Shown piece after piece: positions 46,812-56,616 of a stretch of DNA of 64,000 nt. This DNA is from Alkalibacillus haloalkaliphilus. Its GTDB lineage: Bacteria > Bacillota > Bacilli > Bacillales > Alkalibacillaceae. The notes beneath the pieces are model-generated. The model was not told the origin of the DNA. It made no database searches and worked only from the letters and a program-made list of their open reading frames with translations. The stretch spans positions 41,911 to 105,910 of the forward strand of contig NZ_BJYA01000018.1 of NCBI RefSeq assembly GCF_007991275.1. The letters are read 5' to 3'. Position numbers and translations under genes: made by a program. How positions within the stretch are numbered: position 1 is the first letter of the stretch; each line of letters starts with the position of its first letter.

Positions 46812-48455
46812 CTACATCTCCAAACGGGTTTCTTCGATTGTTTTATTTAACTCAGCTTTATATTGCTCGTATTGTTCATCTGACCATTCGAAGTAACGGG
46901 CCATTTCCTTCATAATCGCTTCTTTATATGTTTCGACCCAATCAATGTCGAAGAATAATCCGCTCGTTCTTCTAATTAAGAAGTCTGTTGGTTTGTAGAC
47001 CATCTCTTGATCGAGACAGTAGTTTAACTCGGCTAAAACTTCTTTCGGTAAGTCATGATCATCAGTTAATGCGTAGTAATTGTCTAACACTTGGCGTGTA
47101 TTTCCGCCATAGCGATTCACCCAGGGTAAGACCATCTTTTTATCAAGTTCGTTTTGTTCGGCCTCACTAATCATTTCTTGAATGAATTTCGAAAATCCGA
47201 CTGATCCTCCGACTTCACCGCCTGCTAATGGTAAGTGTTTTGTTTTACTTTTTTCATACGTGTAGCCTAGCTCTGAATTTAGACGCTTGGCTACAAGGTC
47301 GATGACGTGTTCAGCCATTTTACGATAGCCAGTCAATTTACCGCCTGCAATGGATAGCAAGCCTGAATCTGACTCAAGCACTTCATCTTTACGTGAAATT
47401 TCAGAAGGGTCTTTTCCTTCTTCATGAATGAGCGGGCGAATGCCAGCCCAAGAAGACTCTATATCATCATGGGTTAATGCAACGCTTGGGAACATGAATT
47501 CTATTGCGTCCATAATATAGTCGCGGTCTTCGTCTGTCGCGATAGGGTTTACTAAGTCTTCTTCATAATGTGTGTCCGTTGTTCCTACGTAAGTTTTACC
47601 ATCTCGCGGAATCGCAAAGACCATTCTGTCATCTGGTGTATCAAAATAGACTGCTTGGCTTAATGGGAACTTCTCTTGATCAAAAACTAAATGAACACCT
47701 TTTGTGTGGAAAAGTTGTTTACCTTTTTTCGATTGGTCCATCGTACGAACTTCATCAACCCAAGGGCCTGCAGCATTAATGACGTGGAAACCATGAATGT
47801 CATGCTGTTGACCGTCAGTTAAGTCTTTCACTTTAACACCATAAACTTTACCGTCGTTGTAAAGCAGTTGTTCAACTTTCATATAGTTAAAAGCATGAGC
47901 ACCGTTTTCAACAGCTTTCTTCATGACTTCGATCGTTAATCTCGCATCATCCGTTTTATATTCAACATAGTAGCCGCTTCCTTTTAACCCTTCTTCTTTA
48001 AGTAGCGGTTCACGATCTAGTGTTACGTCTTTTGATAGCATTTTACGACGTTCAGTCTTTTTAACACCGGCTAAAAAGTCATAGACACGAAGGCCGACAC
48101 TAGTCGATAAAGGACCAAAATTTCCGCCTTTATAAAACGGGAGCATCATCCATTCTGGTGTTGTAATGTGTGGACCGTTTTCATATACAATCTCACGTTC
48201 TTTTCCGACTTCAGCGACGAGTTTAATTTCGAAATTTTTCAAGTAACGTAGGCCGCCGTGGACGAGCTTCGTTGAGCGGCTTGACGTTCCTGCTGCGAAG
48301 TCTTGCATTTCTAATACAGCCACTTTATAGCCTCGTGTAGCAGCATCTAAAGCTATTCCTGCTCCAGTTATACCGCCACCGATGACAAGCACATCAAATT
48401 GGTCTTTCAATACTTGTTTACTTTCTTGGCGTTGTTTGTTTGTAAATGTGCTCAT
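46812..48455 (-). CDS. glpD: aerobic glycerol-3-phosphate dehydrogenase
   Basis: The protein has 547 residues. The FAD-binding motif is VIGGGITGAGIALDAATRG, and SSRSTKLVHGGLRYL is the family signature; the late motif is SIAGGKLTGYRKMAEHVI. The enzyme oxidises glycerol 3-phosphate to dihydroxyacetone phosphate at the membrane, passing electrons to menaquinone. It is the last gene of the glpFKD operon, 21 bases after glpK. The order glpF-glpK-glpD in one transcript is common in Bacillaceae. Confidence 0.97.
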   Translation of the reverse strand: MSTFTNKQRQESKQVLKDQFDVLVIGGGITGAGIALDAATRGYKVAVLEMQDFAAGTSSRSTKLVHGGLRYLKNFEIKLVAEVGKEREIVYENGPHITTPEWMMLPFYKGGNFGPLSTSVGLRVYDFLAGVKKTERRKMLSKDVTLDREPLLKEEGLKGSGYYVEYKTDDARLTIEVMKKAVENGAHAFNYMKVEQLLYNDGKVYGVKVKDLTDGQQHDIHGFHVINAAGPWVDEVRTMDQSKKGKQLFHTKGVHLVFDQEKFPLSQAVYFDTPDDRMVFAIPRDGKTYVGTTDTHYEEDLVNPIATDEDRDYIMDAIEFMFPSVALTHDDIESSWAGIRPLIHEEGKDPSEISRKDEVLESDSGLLSIAGGKLTGYRKMAEHVIDLVAKRLNSELGYTYEKSKTKHLPLAGGEVGGSVGFSKFIQEMISEAEQNELDKKMVLPWVNRYGGNTRQVLDNYYALTDDHDLPKEVLAELNYCLDQEMVYKPTDFLIRRTSGLFFDIDWVETYKEAIMKEMARYFEWSDEQYEQYKAELNKTIEETRLEM

Positions 48456-48476
48456 TTAAAACATCCTTTCTAATCC

Positions 48477-50003
<1,527 letters not shown>

Positions 50004-50810
50004 TTAGTATTCTAATTGAGCTTTTTTAACCTCAATTTTCGCTGCTGAATAAAAAATTGCGATGATTAACAATGATAGTAACCAAAATGTTAATGAAAAC
50101 TGTTCTTTAAAAATCGCCATGTAAAAAGCTCCACCATAGGCTCCACCTAAAAGCGGCCCAAACAACGGAACCCAAGCATAGCCCCAGTCAGATGAGCCTT
50201 TCTTAGGAATCGGCAAGAAAGTATGCGCCAATCTCGGTCCAAGGTCACGTGCTGGGTTAATCGCATAACCCGTCGTTCCACCAAGTGACATACCAATTAC
50301 AACGATTAGTAGTCCGACAATAACGGGGTTTAACCCTTCTGTAAATTCGTTTGCTCCTATAAACAATAATCCCATAACGAGCATGAATGTACCAATCATT
50401 TCACTTACTAAATTTGACAAAGGACTGCGTATGGCTGGATCTGTCGCAAAAACAGCTAGCTTTGCTCCTTGGTCGTCAGTTGCACCCCAATGTGGGAGGT
50501 AATGGAAGAAGACGACGATTGCTCCAATAATCGCTCCAATCATTTGCGCCACTATGTATAAAGGTACTTCATTCCATGGGAAATCTCCTGCTGTTGCAAG
50601 CCCTAAAGTTACTGCAGGATTTAAGTGAGCGTCACTAATTTGACCAACAGCATAAACACCCATCGTAACAGCAATTCCCCAAGCAATTGTAATGACAACC
50701 CAGCCGGAGCCTTCTGCCTTTGACTTTTTCAATACGACGCCACCAACGACACCGGCACCGAAAATGATCAAAATCATCGTGCCAATCACTTCACCCATAA
50801 ATTCTGTCAT
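50004..50810 (-). CDS. glpF: glycerol uptake facilitator
   Basis: The protein has 268 residues from ATG 50810 behind GGAGGAG; a longer reading starts inside the leader and is not used. Six membrane helices and two NPA half-helices are visible: SDAHLNPAVTLGLATAG and GYAINPARDLGPRLAH. The aspartate after the second NPAR marks the aquaglyceroporin branch. It lets glycerol diffuse into the cell, where GlpK traps it. The leader upstream carries a terminator that GlpP would override. Confidence 0.95.
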   Translation of the reverse strand: MTEFMGEVIGTMILIIFGAGVVGGVVLKKSKAEGSGWVVITIAWGIAVTMGVYAVGQISDAHLNPAVTLGLATAGDFPWNEVPLYIVAQMIGAIIGAIVVFFHYLPHWGATDDQGAKLAVFATDPAIRSPLSNLVSEMIGTFMLVMGLLFIGANEFTEGLNPVIVGLLIVVIGMSLGGTTGYAINPARDLGPRLAHTFLPIPKKGSSDWGYAWVPLFGPLLGGAYGGAFYMAIFKEQFSLTFWLLSLLIIAIFYSAAKIEVKKAQLEY

Positions 50811-50879
50811 CGTTTCTCCTCCTGATGTTATTCCTTTATTACAAAAATTTGAAACATAGACAGTGGGGAGCTTAAAACA

Positions 50880-50942
50880 TAAAAAAATCCACACGTACTT
50901 AAACTACACCCAAAAAGGTTTGTAGTTTAAACACATGTGGAT
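50880..50942 (-). promoter_or_regulatory. glpFKD leader terminator, GlpP antitermination target
   Basis: Two 21-base arms (50887-50907 and 50922-50942) pair with few mismatches, ATCCACACGTACTT... with ...ACATGTGGAT, and are followed on the minus strand by seven T residues. It lies between the promoter and glpF. This is the classic position of the GlpP-controlled terminator, opened when GlpP binds glycerol 3-phosphate. Confidence 0.85.
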
Positions 50943-50980
50943 CTCCTAAACTCCGCCACGACACTATTAACTTGTCTATA

Positions 50981-51009
50981 AATTTATCAAATGCTGTAAA
51001 CGCTGTCAA
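50981..51009 (-). promoter_or_regulatory. glpF promoter with overlapping cre site
   Basis: On the minus strand TTGACA (51004-51009), 17 bases, TAAATT (50981-50986). TGACAGCGTTTACA (50995-51008) fits the CcpA cre consensus with one mismatch and overlaps the -35 box and spacer, so glucose should repress the operon. Confidence 0.7.
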
Positions 51010-51013
51010 TGAA

Positions 51014-51577
51014 TTAAGCTAAGTTGAAATCCCAAAGCTCTTTTAGTGAAGTTGAAATTGCTGTCGCTCCAGCCTGAATCGCCTCATCGACATCTTGCTG
51101 CGTTCGAATTAAGCCACCGGCAATAATTTTAATGTTATGTTCATCGAGAGTTGATTTAATATCTGAGATGACATGAGGCATAACACCAGGTAACACTTCT
51201 ACAAAGTCTGGCTTTGTTTGTTCAATTAAATTCAAATTGTGTTCAATGGCTTGACTATCAATTAAAAACATTCGTTGGATCGCTGTTAATTTATACTTTT
51301 TAGCTAGTTGAATAACGTTCGTGCGTGTTGAAATAATCCCATCTGGTTTCACATCTTGTCCGAGATATTCCATTCCGTAGTTATCTGTTTTTAATCCTTG
51401 AATTAGATCAGCGTGAACGATCACTTTTTTATTAGCGCGTTTAGCGTACTTCACCATTGATTTTAACGACGAAATTCTCGTTTCTAGTAGGACGATGACT
51501 TCTGTATCACTTTCTAACAACTTATCATAGTCTTTCATTTGTTTAACAGCTGGTAAAATGCGTTGGTTATGTAACAT
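51014..51577 (-). CDS. glpP: glycerol uptake operon antiterminator GlpP
   Basis: About 187 residues from ATG 51577 behind AAGGGAG; this start overlaps the previous gene by 11 bases. The TIM-barrel sequence is typical: EVIVLLETRISSLKSMVKYA, then VIVHADLIQGLKTD and VEVLPGVMPHVISDI, ending IIAGGLIRTQQDVDEAI with the phosphate-binding loop. GlpP binds glycerol 3-phosphate and then the glp leader RNA, preventing termination. Here it is at the end of the hprK-lgt-yvoD-ppaX-yvoF cluster and directly upstream of the glpF promoter. Confidence 0.93.
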   Translation of the reverse strand: MLHNQRILPAVKQMKDYDKLLESDTEVIVLLETRISSLKSMVKYAKRANKKVIVHADLIQGLKTDNYGMEYLGQDVKPDGIISTRTNVIQLAKKYKLTAIQRMFLIDSQAIEHNLNLIEQTKPDFVEVLPGVMPHVISDIKSTLDEHNIKIIAGGLIRTQQDVDEAIQAGATAISTSLKELWDFNLA

Positions 51578-52118
51578 CTCGGTTGCTCCCTTCTGATTCA
51601 AGGCGAGATTGTGTACGCATTTTTCCTTCGCGTTCTTCTTTCGTATAAATTACGCGCATCGGATTACCACCAACGAAAGCTCCTGCTGGCACATCTTCAT
51701 GGACTAACGTTGCTGCTGAAACAATCGCACCATCACCAATGGTTACACCAGGTAAAATCGTCGTATTCGCACCGATCATGACTTCATCACCAATGATCAC
51801 ATCACCTAAGCGATACTCTTCGATTAAATATTCGTGGGCTAAAAGCGTCGTATTATAGCCCACGATACTATTTTTACCGATTGATATTTTCTCAGGGAAC
51901 ATGACATCAGGCATGACCATGAGCGCTAGTGCTGTTTCGTCATCGATTTTCATTTTTAAAAATGTGCGATAAAGCCAATTTTTCAACTTCAGTGAAGGTG
52001 AATAACGGCCTAACTGAATGACGATGAAATTTTTACACACTTTTAATAACGGTACGGTTTTATAAATTTGCCAGAGCGAATTTGATTTTGTAACCGGGTA
52101 ACGCGTCGTTTTCCGCAT
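51567..52118 (-). CDS. yvoF: acyltransferase of the left-handed beta-helix family (YvoF)
   Basis: About 183 residues from ATG 52118 behind GGAGTG. Hexapeptide repeats are visible in the second half: ISIGKNSIVGYNTTLLA, then VIIGDEVMIGANTTILPG, VTIGDGAIVSAATLV and FVGGNPMRVI. It would transfer an acetyl or similar group to an unknown acceptor. In B. subtilis yvoF follows ppaX in the hprK operon, as here; it starts 4 bases after ppaX. Confidence 0.85.
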   Translation of the reverse strand: MRKTTRYPVTKSNSLWQIYKTVPLLKVCKNFIVIQLGRYSPSLKLKNWLYRTFLKMKIDDETALALMVMPDVMFPEKISIGKNSIVGYNTTLLAHEYLIEEYRLGDVIIGDEVMIGANTTILPGVTIGDGAIVSAATLVHEDVPAGAFVGGNPMRVIYTKEEREGKMRTQSRLESEGSNRDVT

Positions 52119-52122
52119 CCGA

Positions 52123-52761
52123 TCACTCCTTAATAATATCAATTAAGTCAGACATATGGTTTAATACATAGTCTGGATTTAACGACTCCATATAATCTCT
52201 ACCTTTTGCCGACCAACCAACTGCTGCCGTTTTCGTCCCGGCATTTTGACCAGCATGAATGTCATGAGAATTGTCGCCGACCATAAGAGTTGTTTCAAGT
52301 GTACCATTTAATGCATGCATACCTTTAAGAACAGGCTCTGGGTCCGGTTTTGCTTGGCTCACATGGTCTAAACCAATGACAACATCGAAAAACTCATCTA
52401 GCCCCGTCAGTTCTAACCCTTTACGAGCAGTTTGTTCAATTTTTGTCGTAACAATCGCCATAGGATAGCCAGATTCATGCAATGATTTAATCGTTTCATA
52501 AACACCATCATACATTTCGATGTAAGCATCATGATGAAGTGCATTGTGTTCACGGTACGTTTTCATCATTTGTTCGGTCTGCTCTTCGTCAAGCTTGTTC
52601 ATCGTATCTTGTAGCGGTGGTCCGATAAAAGGTAAAATCTCTTCTTTCGTGTAGTCTTTTCCAAGGTGTTCTTTAAACGTATGTTGAAATGAGGCAACGA
52701 TTAATTCATTTGAATCAATTAATGTGCCGTCTAAATCAAATAACAATGTTTTGATCGTCAT
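52123..52761 (-). CDS. ppaX: pyrophosphatase PpaX
   Basis: The protein has 212 residues. HAD motif I is LFDLDGTLIDSNELI, motif II MAIVTTK, and motif III/IV SQAKPDPEPVLKG with LMVGDNSHDIHAGQNAG. PpaX hydrolyses the pyrophosphate produced when HPr kinase/phosphorylase dephosphorylates P-Ser-HPr. It overlaps yvoD by four bases (ATGA), which favours tight co-translation. Confidence 0.93.
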   Translation of the reverse strand: MTIKTLLFDLDGTLIDSNELIVASFQHTFKEHLGKDYTKEEILPFIGPPLQDTMNKLDEEQTEQMMKTYREHNALHHDAYIEMYDGVYETIKSLHESGYPMAIVTTKIEQTARKGLELTGLDEFFDVVIGLDHVSQAKPDPEPVLKGMHALNGTLETTLMVGDNSHDIHAGQNAGTKTAAVGWSAKGRDYMESLNPDYVLNHMSDLIDIIKE

Positions 52762-53711
52762 GTCGGTACATCCTCTCTTTCTGCTTCTAGTTTTTTATTC
52801 TTCTCGATTCGGTTCCAAATATAAGCAACGAGTGCGGTTAGTAGTATGGCTGAAACGAGTCGAATGAGTAACAGCGGCCAGACTGGAATGCCTAGCGGGA
52901 TAAAGACGAGTGTGTCTTCAATTACGGCGTGACAGGTTACTAAAAATATGAGAACGAGATACATATCTTTTTTCGACACACCGTCTTCTTTAACAGCTTG
53001 AATCATAAGACCCGCACCGTAAGCAAGACCAATCGTTAAACCAGCCACTAATGTCATTGATGCGTTTTTCTCAACACCAATCACTTTAGTCATTGGCGCT
53101 AGCTTGTTAGACATCCAATCTAACCATTTCTTATCACGCATCCATTGAATTCCAACCATTAACGGAATCACGATTGCCGCTAGCTGTAGAATGCTTAAGA
53201 ACGCTGTTTGGACTGCTGCTAAGCTAATGTCTAACCATCCTTCAGGCGCAGGCCCTTCATTAGAAATCAAGCCATACTGTGCCATTTCGCCGCCACCTTG
53301 CCAGAAAATATTAATCATCATAGCAGCAAAAATAGCTAGAAAGACACGCACAGCCATAATAATCCAAAAGTTCACTCCAACTTTGGCAGCTACAGCTGAT
53401 TCTATAATTAAGTTGTGAGAGAAAGATAGCATAATTGCTAAAATGAAAACTTCCTTCACTGTAAAATCGAAACTGACAATAGCTCCAATACCTGCATATA
53501 AGTTAAGAAGATTACCAAGGACGAGCGGTACAGCCGCTTCCCCTGGTAATCCTAGAAAACTCATAAATGGTTCCAACCAACTAATGAAGATTGGAAAAAC
53601 AGGCGTATAACGAAGCATCATCACAATGACAGTGATCGGAAAAATGATTTTACTTAACGCCCAAGTGACAGACAGACCACTTAGGAGACCATTTTTCAGA
53701 GTAGATGCCAA
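52758..53711 (-). CDS. yvoD: nucleoside-recognition-domain membrane protein (YvoD)
   Basis: The protein has 317 residues from TTG 53711 behind AAGGGAG. About seven to eight membrane helices are visible, for example VTWALSKIIFPITVIVMML, VFLAIFAAMMINIF and VSAILLTALVAYIW. The GATE/nucleoside-recognition fold also occurs in SpmA/SpmB-like proteins. Function is unknown; conserved position between lgt and ppaX is its best identifier. A tandem repeat array separates it from lgt. Confidence 0.85.
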   Translation of the reverse strand: MASTLKNGLLSGLSVTWALSKIIFPITVIVMMLRYTPVFPIFISWLEPFMSFLGLPGEAAVPLVLGNLLNLYAGIGAIVSFDFTVKEVFILAIMLSFSHNLIIESAVAAKVGVNFWIIMAVRVFLAIFAAMMINIFWQGGGEMAQYGLISNEGPAPEGWLDISLAAVQTAFLSILQLAAIVIPLMVGIQWMRDKKWLDWMSNKLAPMTKVIGVEKNASMTLVAGLTIGLAYGAGLMIQAVKEDGVSKKDMYLVLIFLVTCHAVIEDTLVFIPLGIPVWPLLLIRLVSAILLTALVAYIWNRIEKNKKLEAEREDVPT

Positions 53712-53763
53712 TTATAAAACTCCCTTTTTGTTTTTTCTTTGTTTGATTGATTGGGTGGTGCGC

Positions 53764-54130
53764 TTTTTGGCGTTTGCGTGTGATTTTTTGGCGCTTGGGT
53801 GCACTTTTTTTGGCGCTCACGCATTTTTATTGGCGCACACGTGATTTTATTGGCGTTTGCGTGTGACTTTTTGGCGCTCACGTGATTTTATTGGCGTTCG
53901 CATTCACTTTTTTGGCGCTCGCGTATTTTTATTGGCGTTCGCAACCACTTTATCAGCGCTCTGCCTATTTTATCAGCGCTCACATTCACTTTATCAGCGT
54001 TCACCTAATTTTATCAGCGCTCGCAACCACTTTATCAGCGCTCAGACCACTTTATCAGCGTTCGCAACCACTTTATCAGCGCTCAGACCATTTTATCAGC
54101 GTTCGCATCCACTTTATCAGCGCTCACTCT
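53764..54130. repeat. tandem array 3 of 20/21-bp GGCG(C/T)TC units
   Basis: Nine type A units (TTTTGGCGCTC, TATTGGCGTTC and similar) followed by nine type B units (TATCAGCGCTC or TATCAGCGTTC). The B units alternate 20 and 21 bp without exception, and the motif CGCAACCACTTTA recurs every second unit. The last unit touches the lgt stop codon at 54131, and no terminator separates them. Confidence 0.92.
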
Positions 54131-55015
54131 CTATTTCTTTTTCTTCTTCTTCTTTTTACTATTATTCTTCTTAGACTTACCTTTATTTAATGAAGTGCCA
54201 TCATATAGGACTTCAGCGTAACCGTTTTTCTTACGGTAGTACATTAGGAATAACGCACCAGCAATTAGTAAGATCGAAATCAGTTGTGCGACGCGAATTT
54301 CACCGAATAGGTATAGGCTATCTGTACGTAAAGCTTCAATAAAGATTCGGCCAAACGAATACCAAATGACATAACTGAAGAAAATGACACCGCGACGTGG
54401 ATTGACCTTATAGCGTAAGTATAATAGGACCGCGATTCCAAGTAAACTCCACATTGATTCGTATAAGAACGTCGGATGGTGCATAACACCGTCGACACAC
54501 ATGTTTTGCATAATCCAATTAGGTAAATATTGGTGAAAACTTTCGTAAATCGATTGAGTGATCGGTCCGCCATAAGCTTCTTGGTTCATGAAGTTACCCC
54601 AACGCCCGAGCATTTGACCGATTAAAATACTTGGCGCTGCAATATCAGCCACTTTCCAAAATGAAACTTTTTTAGCTTTAGCATAAAAGTAAGCAACTGT
54701 TAAGGCGGCTATTAAACCACCGTGGATCGCTAAACCACCTTCTCGTATGTCTATAATATCCATAAAAGAATTGTAGTTTTCCCATTGGAAAATAACATAG
54801 TACAATCGCGCACCAACAATCGCTGCTGGAAGAGCAAACACTAATAAGTCTGTAAAAAAATCTTTATGTAAGTTCAGCCTTTTACTTTCTCTGACCGCAA
54901 CAAGTAGACCGATTAGTGCTCCTAACATGATTAGGAAACCGTACCAATATACAGGGAATGGACCTAGTTCGATAAAGACGCGATTATAAGGCTCATAAGC
55001 ACAAGCTTGATACAT
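54131..55015 (-). CDS. lgt: prolipoprotein diacylglyceryl transferase
   Basis: About 294 residues from ATG 55015 behind AGGGGAG. Seven membrane helices, with the family motifs REGGLAIHGGLIAAL and GRWGNFMNQEAYGG (the phosphatidylglycerol site), and IWYSFGRIFIEALRTDS near the end. It transfers diacylglycerol to the lipobox cysteine of prolipoproteins. The C-terminus is an unusual lysine tail ending in KKKKKKKK directly at the stop codon, and the tandem array begins there. It lies 12 bases after hprK. Confidence 0.95.
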   Translation of the reverse strand: MYQACAYEPYNRVFIELGPFPVYWYGFLIMLGALIGLLVAVRESKRLNLHKDFFTDLLVFALPAAIVGARLYYVIFQWENYNSFMDIIDIREGGLAIHGGLIAALTVAYFYAKAKKVSFWKVADIAAPSILIGQMLGRWGNFMNQEAYGGPITQSIYESFHQYLPNWIMQNMCVDGVMHHPTFLYESMWSLLGIAVLLYLRYKVNPRRGVIFFSYVIWYSFGRIFIEALRTDSLYLFGEIRVAQLISILLIAGALFLMYYRKKNGYAEVLYDGTSLNKGKSKKNNSKKKKKKKK

Positions 55016-55027
55016 ATTCAACTCCCC

Positions 55028-55963
55028 TTATTCTATTTCTGTATTATCAACATCAATTACTGAATTTAATCTTTCAGAAAATTCTTCTGCAGTATTAACA
55101 CCCATACGCTTTAATCTGAAGTTCATTGCTGCCACTTCGATAATAACCGATAAGTTACGTCCTGGTCTTACTGGGATCGTCGCTTTCGGTAAATGGACAT
55201 CTATAATTTTCATCGTTTCTTCATCAAGGCCTAAACGGTCATACTGCTTTTCACCGTCCCACGACTCAAGGTGGGCCACTAGTGAAATACGTTTAAAGTT
55301 ACGAACAGCACCTGCACCGAATAAAGTCATGACATTAATTATGCCTAGTCCTCTAATTTCTAACAAATGTTCAATTAAGTTAGGTGGGTTTCCTATTAAA
55401 GTATCATAGTCTTCTTGGCGAATTTCAACGTTATCATCAGCAACTAAACGATGACCACGCTTGACCAATTCTAACGCGGTCTCACTTTTACCGATCCCGC
55501 TTTTACCTGTAATTAAGACACCTACGCCATATATATCAACTAAAACACCGTGGACAGCAGTTGTCGGGGCAAATTTTGTTTCTAAGAAAGTAGTTAAACG
55601 ACTGATCACACGTGTCGTCTTATAAGGTGAGCGCATGACAGGAACACCCGCTTCATCTGCTGCTTCAATTAAGGCAGCTGGAACTTCCATTCCCCTCGTA
55701 ATAACGATCCCTGGTGTTACATCAGTACATAAATTTTCCATACGGTCACGTACTTCTGGTTCAGTTAAGTCATATAAAAATGATAATTCTGTACGTCCCA
55801 TTAGCTGAAGACGCTCTTTCGGATAATGCGTGAAATAGCCCGCCATTTCCATGCCAGGTCTAGAGATATCACTCGTTACAATTTCTCGGTGGACACCATC
55901 TTTTCCACCTACTAGTTCCAATTCAAACCGATCGATTAAGTCTTGTGTACGGACTTTCACCAC
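55028..55963 (-). CDS. hprK: HPr kinase/phosphorylase
   Basis: The protein has 311 residues. The C-terminal catalytic domain has the P-loop [14 protein letters not shown], the HrsK capping motif [12 protein letters not shown], and the K3 loop [17 protein letters not shown]; the N-terminal domain (1-130) is the usual DRTGG-like fold. It phosphorylates Ser46 of HPr and Crh in response to glycolytic intermediates, driving CcpA-mediated repression. It leads the hprK-lgt-yvoD-ppaX-yvoF-glpP cluster. Confidence 0.96.
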   Translation of the reverse strand: MVKVRTQDLIDRFELELVGGKDGVHREIVTSDISRPGMEMAGYFTHYPKERLQLMGRTELSFLYDLTEPEVRDRMENLCTDVTPGIVITRGMEVPAALIEAADEAGVPVMRSPYKTTRVISRLTTFLETKFAPTTAVHGVLVDIYGVGVLITGKSGIGKSETALELVKRGHRLVADDNVEIRQEDYDTLIGNPPNLIEHLLEIRGLGIINVMTLFGAGAVRNFKRISLVAHLESWDGEKQYDRLGLDEETMKIIDVHLPKATIPVRPGRNLSVIIEVAAMNFRLKRMGVNTAEEFSERLNSVIDVDNTEIE

Positions 55964-56085
55964 CCGTATCTCCTCCTATGTCACAATTATACAGTCAACT
56001 ATATCACAAGTTTAGCATACTCACTAAGATTAGATTTAATAAATGCTTGAAAGTTCTGTTAGAAATTATTGTCGAATTTTGTACT

Positions 56086-56205
56086 CTATGAGCTTTATAG
56101 GAGTTTCTATGAGCTATTATTGTCGTTCTATGTGGCGTTTTCACAACTCTATGAGCCATTATCGCCGTTCTATGCGCTATTCTCACAATTCTATGAGCCA
56201 TTAGC
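56086..56205. repeat. exact 21-bp periodic array of CTATG units
   Basis: CTATG begins at 56086, 56107, 56128, 56149, 56170 and 56191, an exact 21-bp spacing. From the second unit on the units alternate AGC(C/T)ATTAT(T/C)G with (T/C)GCGTTTTCACAA or close variants, so the true repeat is a 42-bp dimer. It lies outside the yvlD terminator, between yvlD and hprK. Confidence 0.9.
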
Positions 56206-56213
56206 ATAAAAAA

Positions 56214-56236
56214 AGCCCGGGCGCTTAGCCCAAGCT
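56214..56236 (-). terminator. yvlD terminator
   Basis: AGCCCGGGC (56214-56222) pairs with GCCCAAGCT (56228-56236), with one G-U pair, and on the minus strand seven T residues follow. Confidence 0.8.
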
Positions 56237-56237
56237 C

Positions 56238-56594
56238 TTATTTGACGACTTGCTTTAATAAACTTTGCAGCAAGCCGTTTAATATTGAAATTATAATCGC
56301 TGCGATGATTGCCCAGCCGAATCCATCGATGACGAATGCGTCGCCAATCATCCATTGTGCAATCATTAATGTGATCGCGTTGATGACGAATAGGAACAAC
56401 CCTAGCGTTAGAAACGTGATCGGGAGTGTGAAGAAGACGAGAATCGGTCGTACAATCACATTTAAAATAGATAGTTTGAAACTGGCTAAAATAGCAATAC
56501 CGACACCTTCTACGTAAAACGAGTCAAATAGTGCCGCGACAGCTAGAATGGCTACAGCATTTACGACTATGGCGATTAACCAATTTTTTAGCAT
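56238..56594 (-). CDS. yvlD: phage-holin-family membrane protein (YvlD-like)
   Basis: The protein has 118 residues and four membrane helices (LIAIVVNAVAILAVAALF; ILASFKLSILNVIVRPIL; LTLGLFLFVINAITLMI; GWAIIAAIIISILNGLL). This is the holin-4/YvlD type, found widely as a small envelope protein, sometimes linked to cell-envelope stress in Bacillus. In B. subtilis yvlD sits between yvlB-yvlC and hprK, and the order here agrees except that yvlC is missing. Confidence 0.85.
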   Translation of the reverse strand: MLKNWLIAIVVNAVAILAVAALFDSFYVEGVGIAILASFKLSILNVIVRPILVFFTLPITFLTLGLFLFVINAITLMIAQWMIGDAFVIDGFGWAIIAAIIISILNGLLQSLLKQVVK

Positions 56595-56616
56595 AATAAA
56601 ACTCCTAACTCGATTT

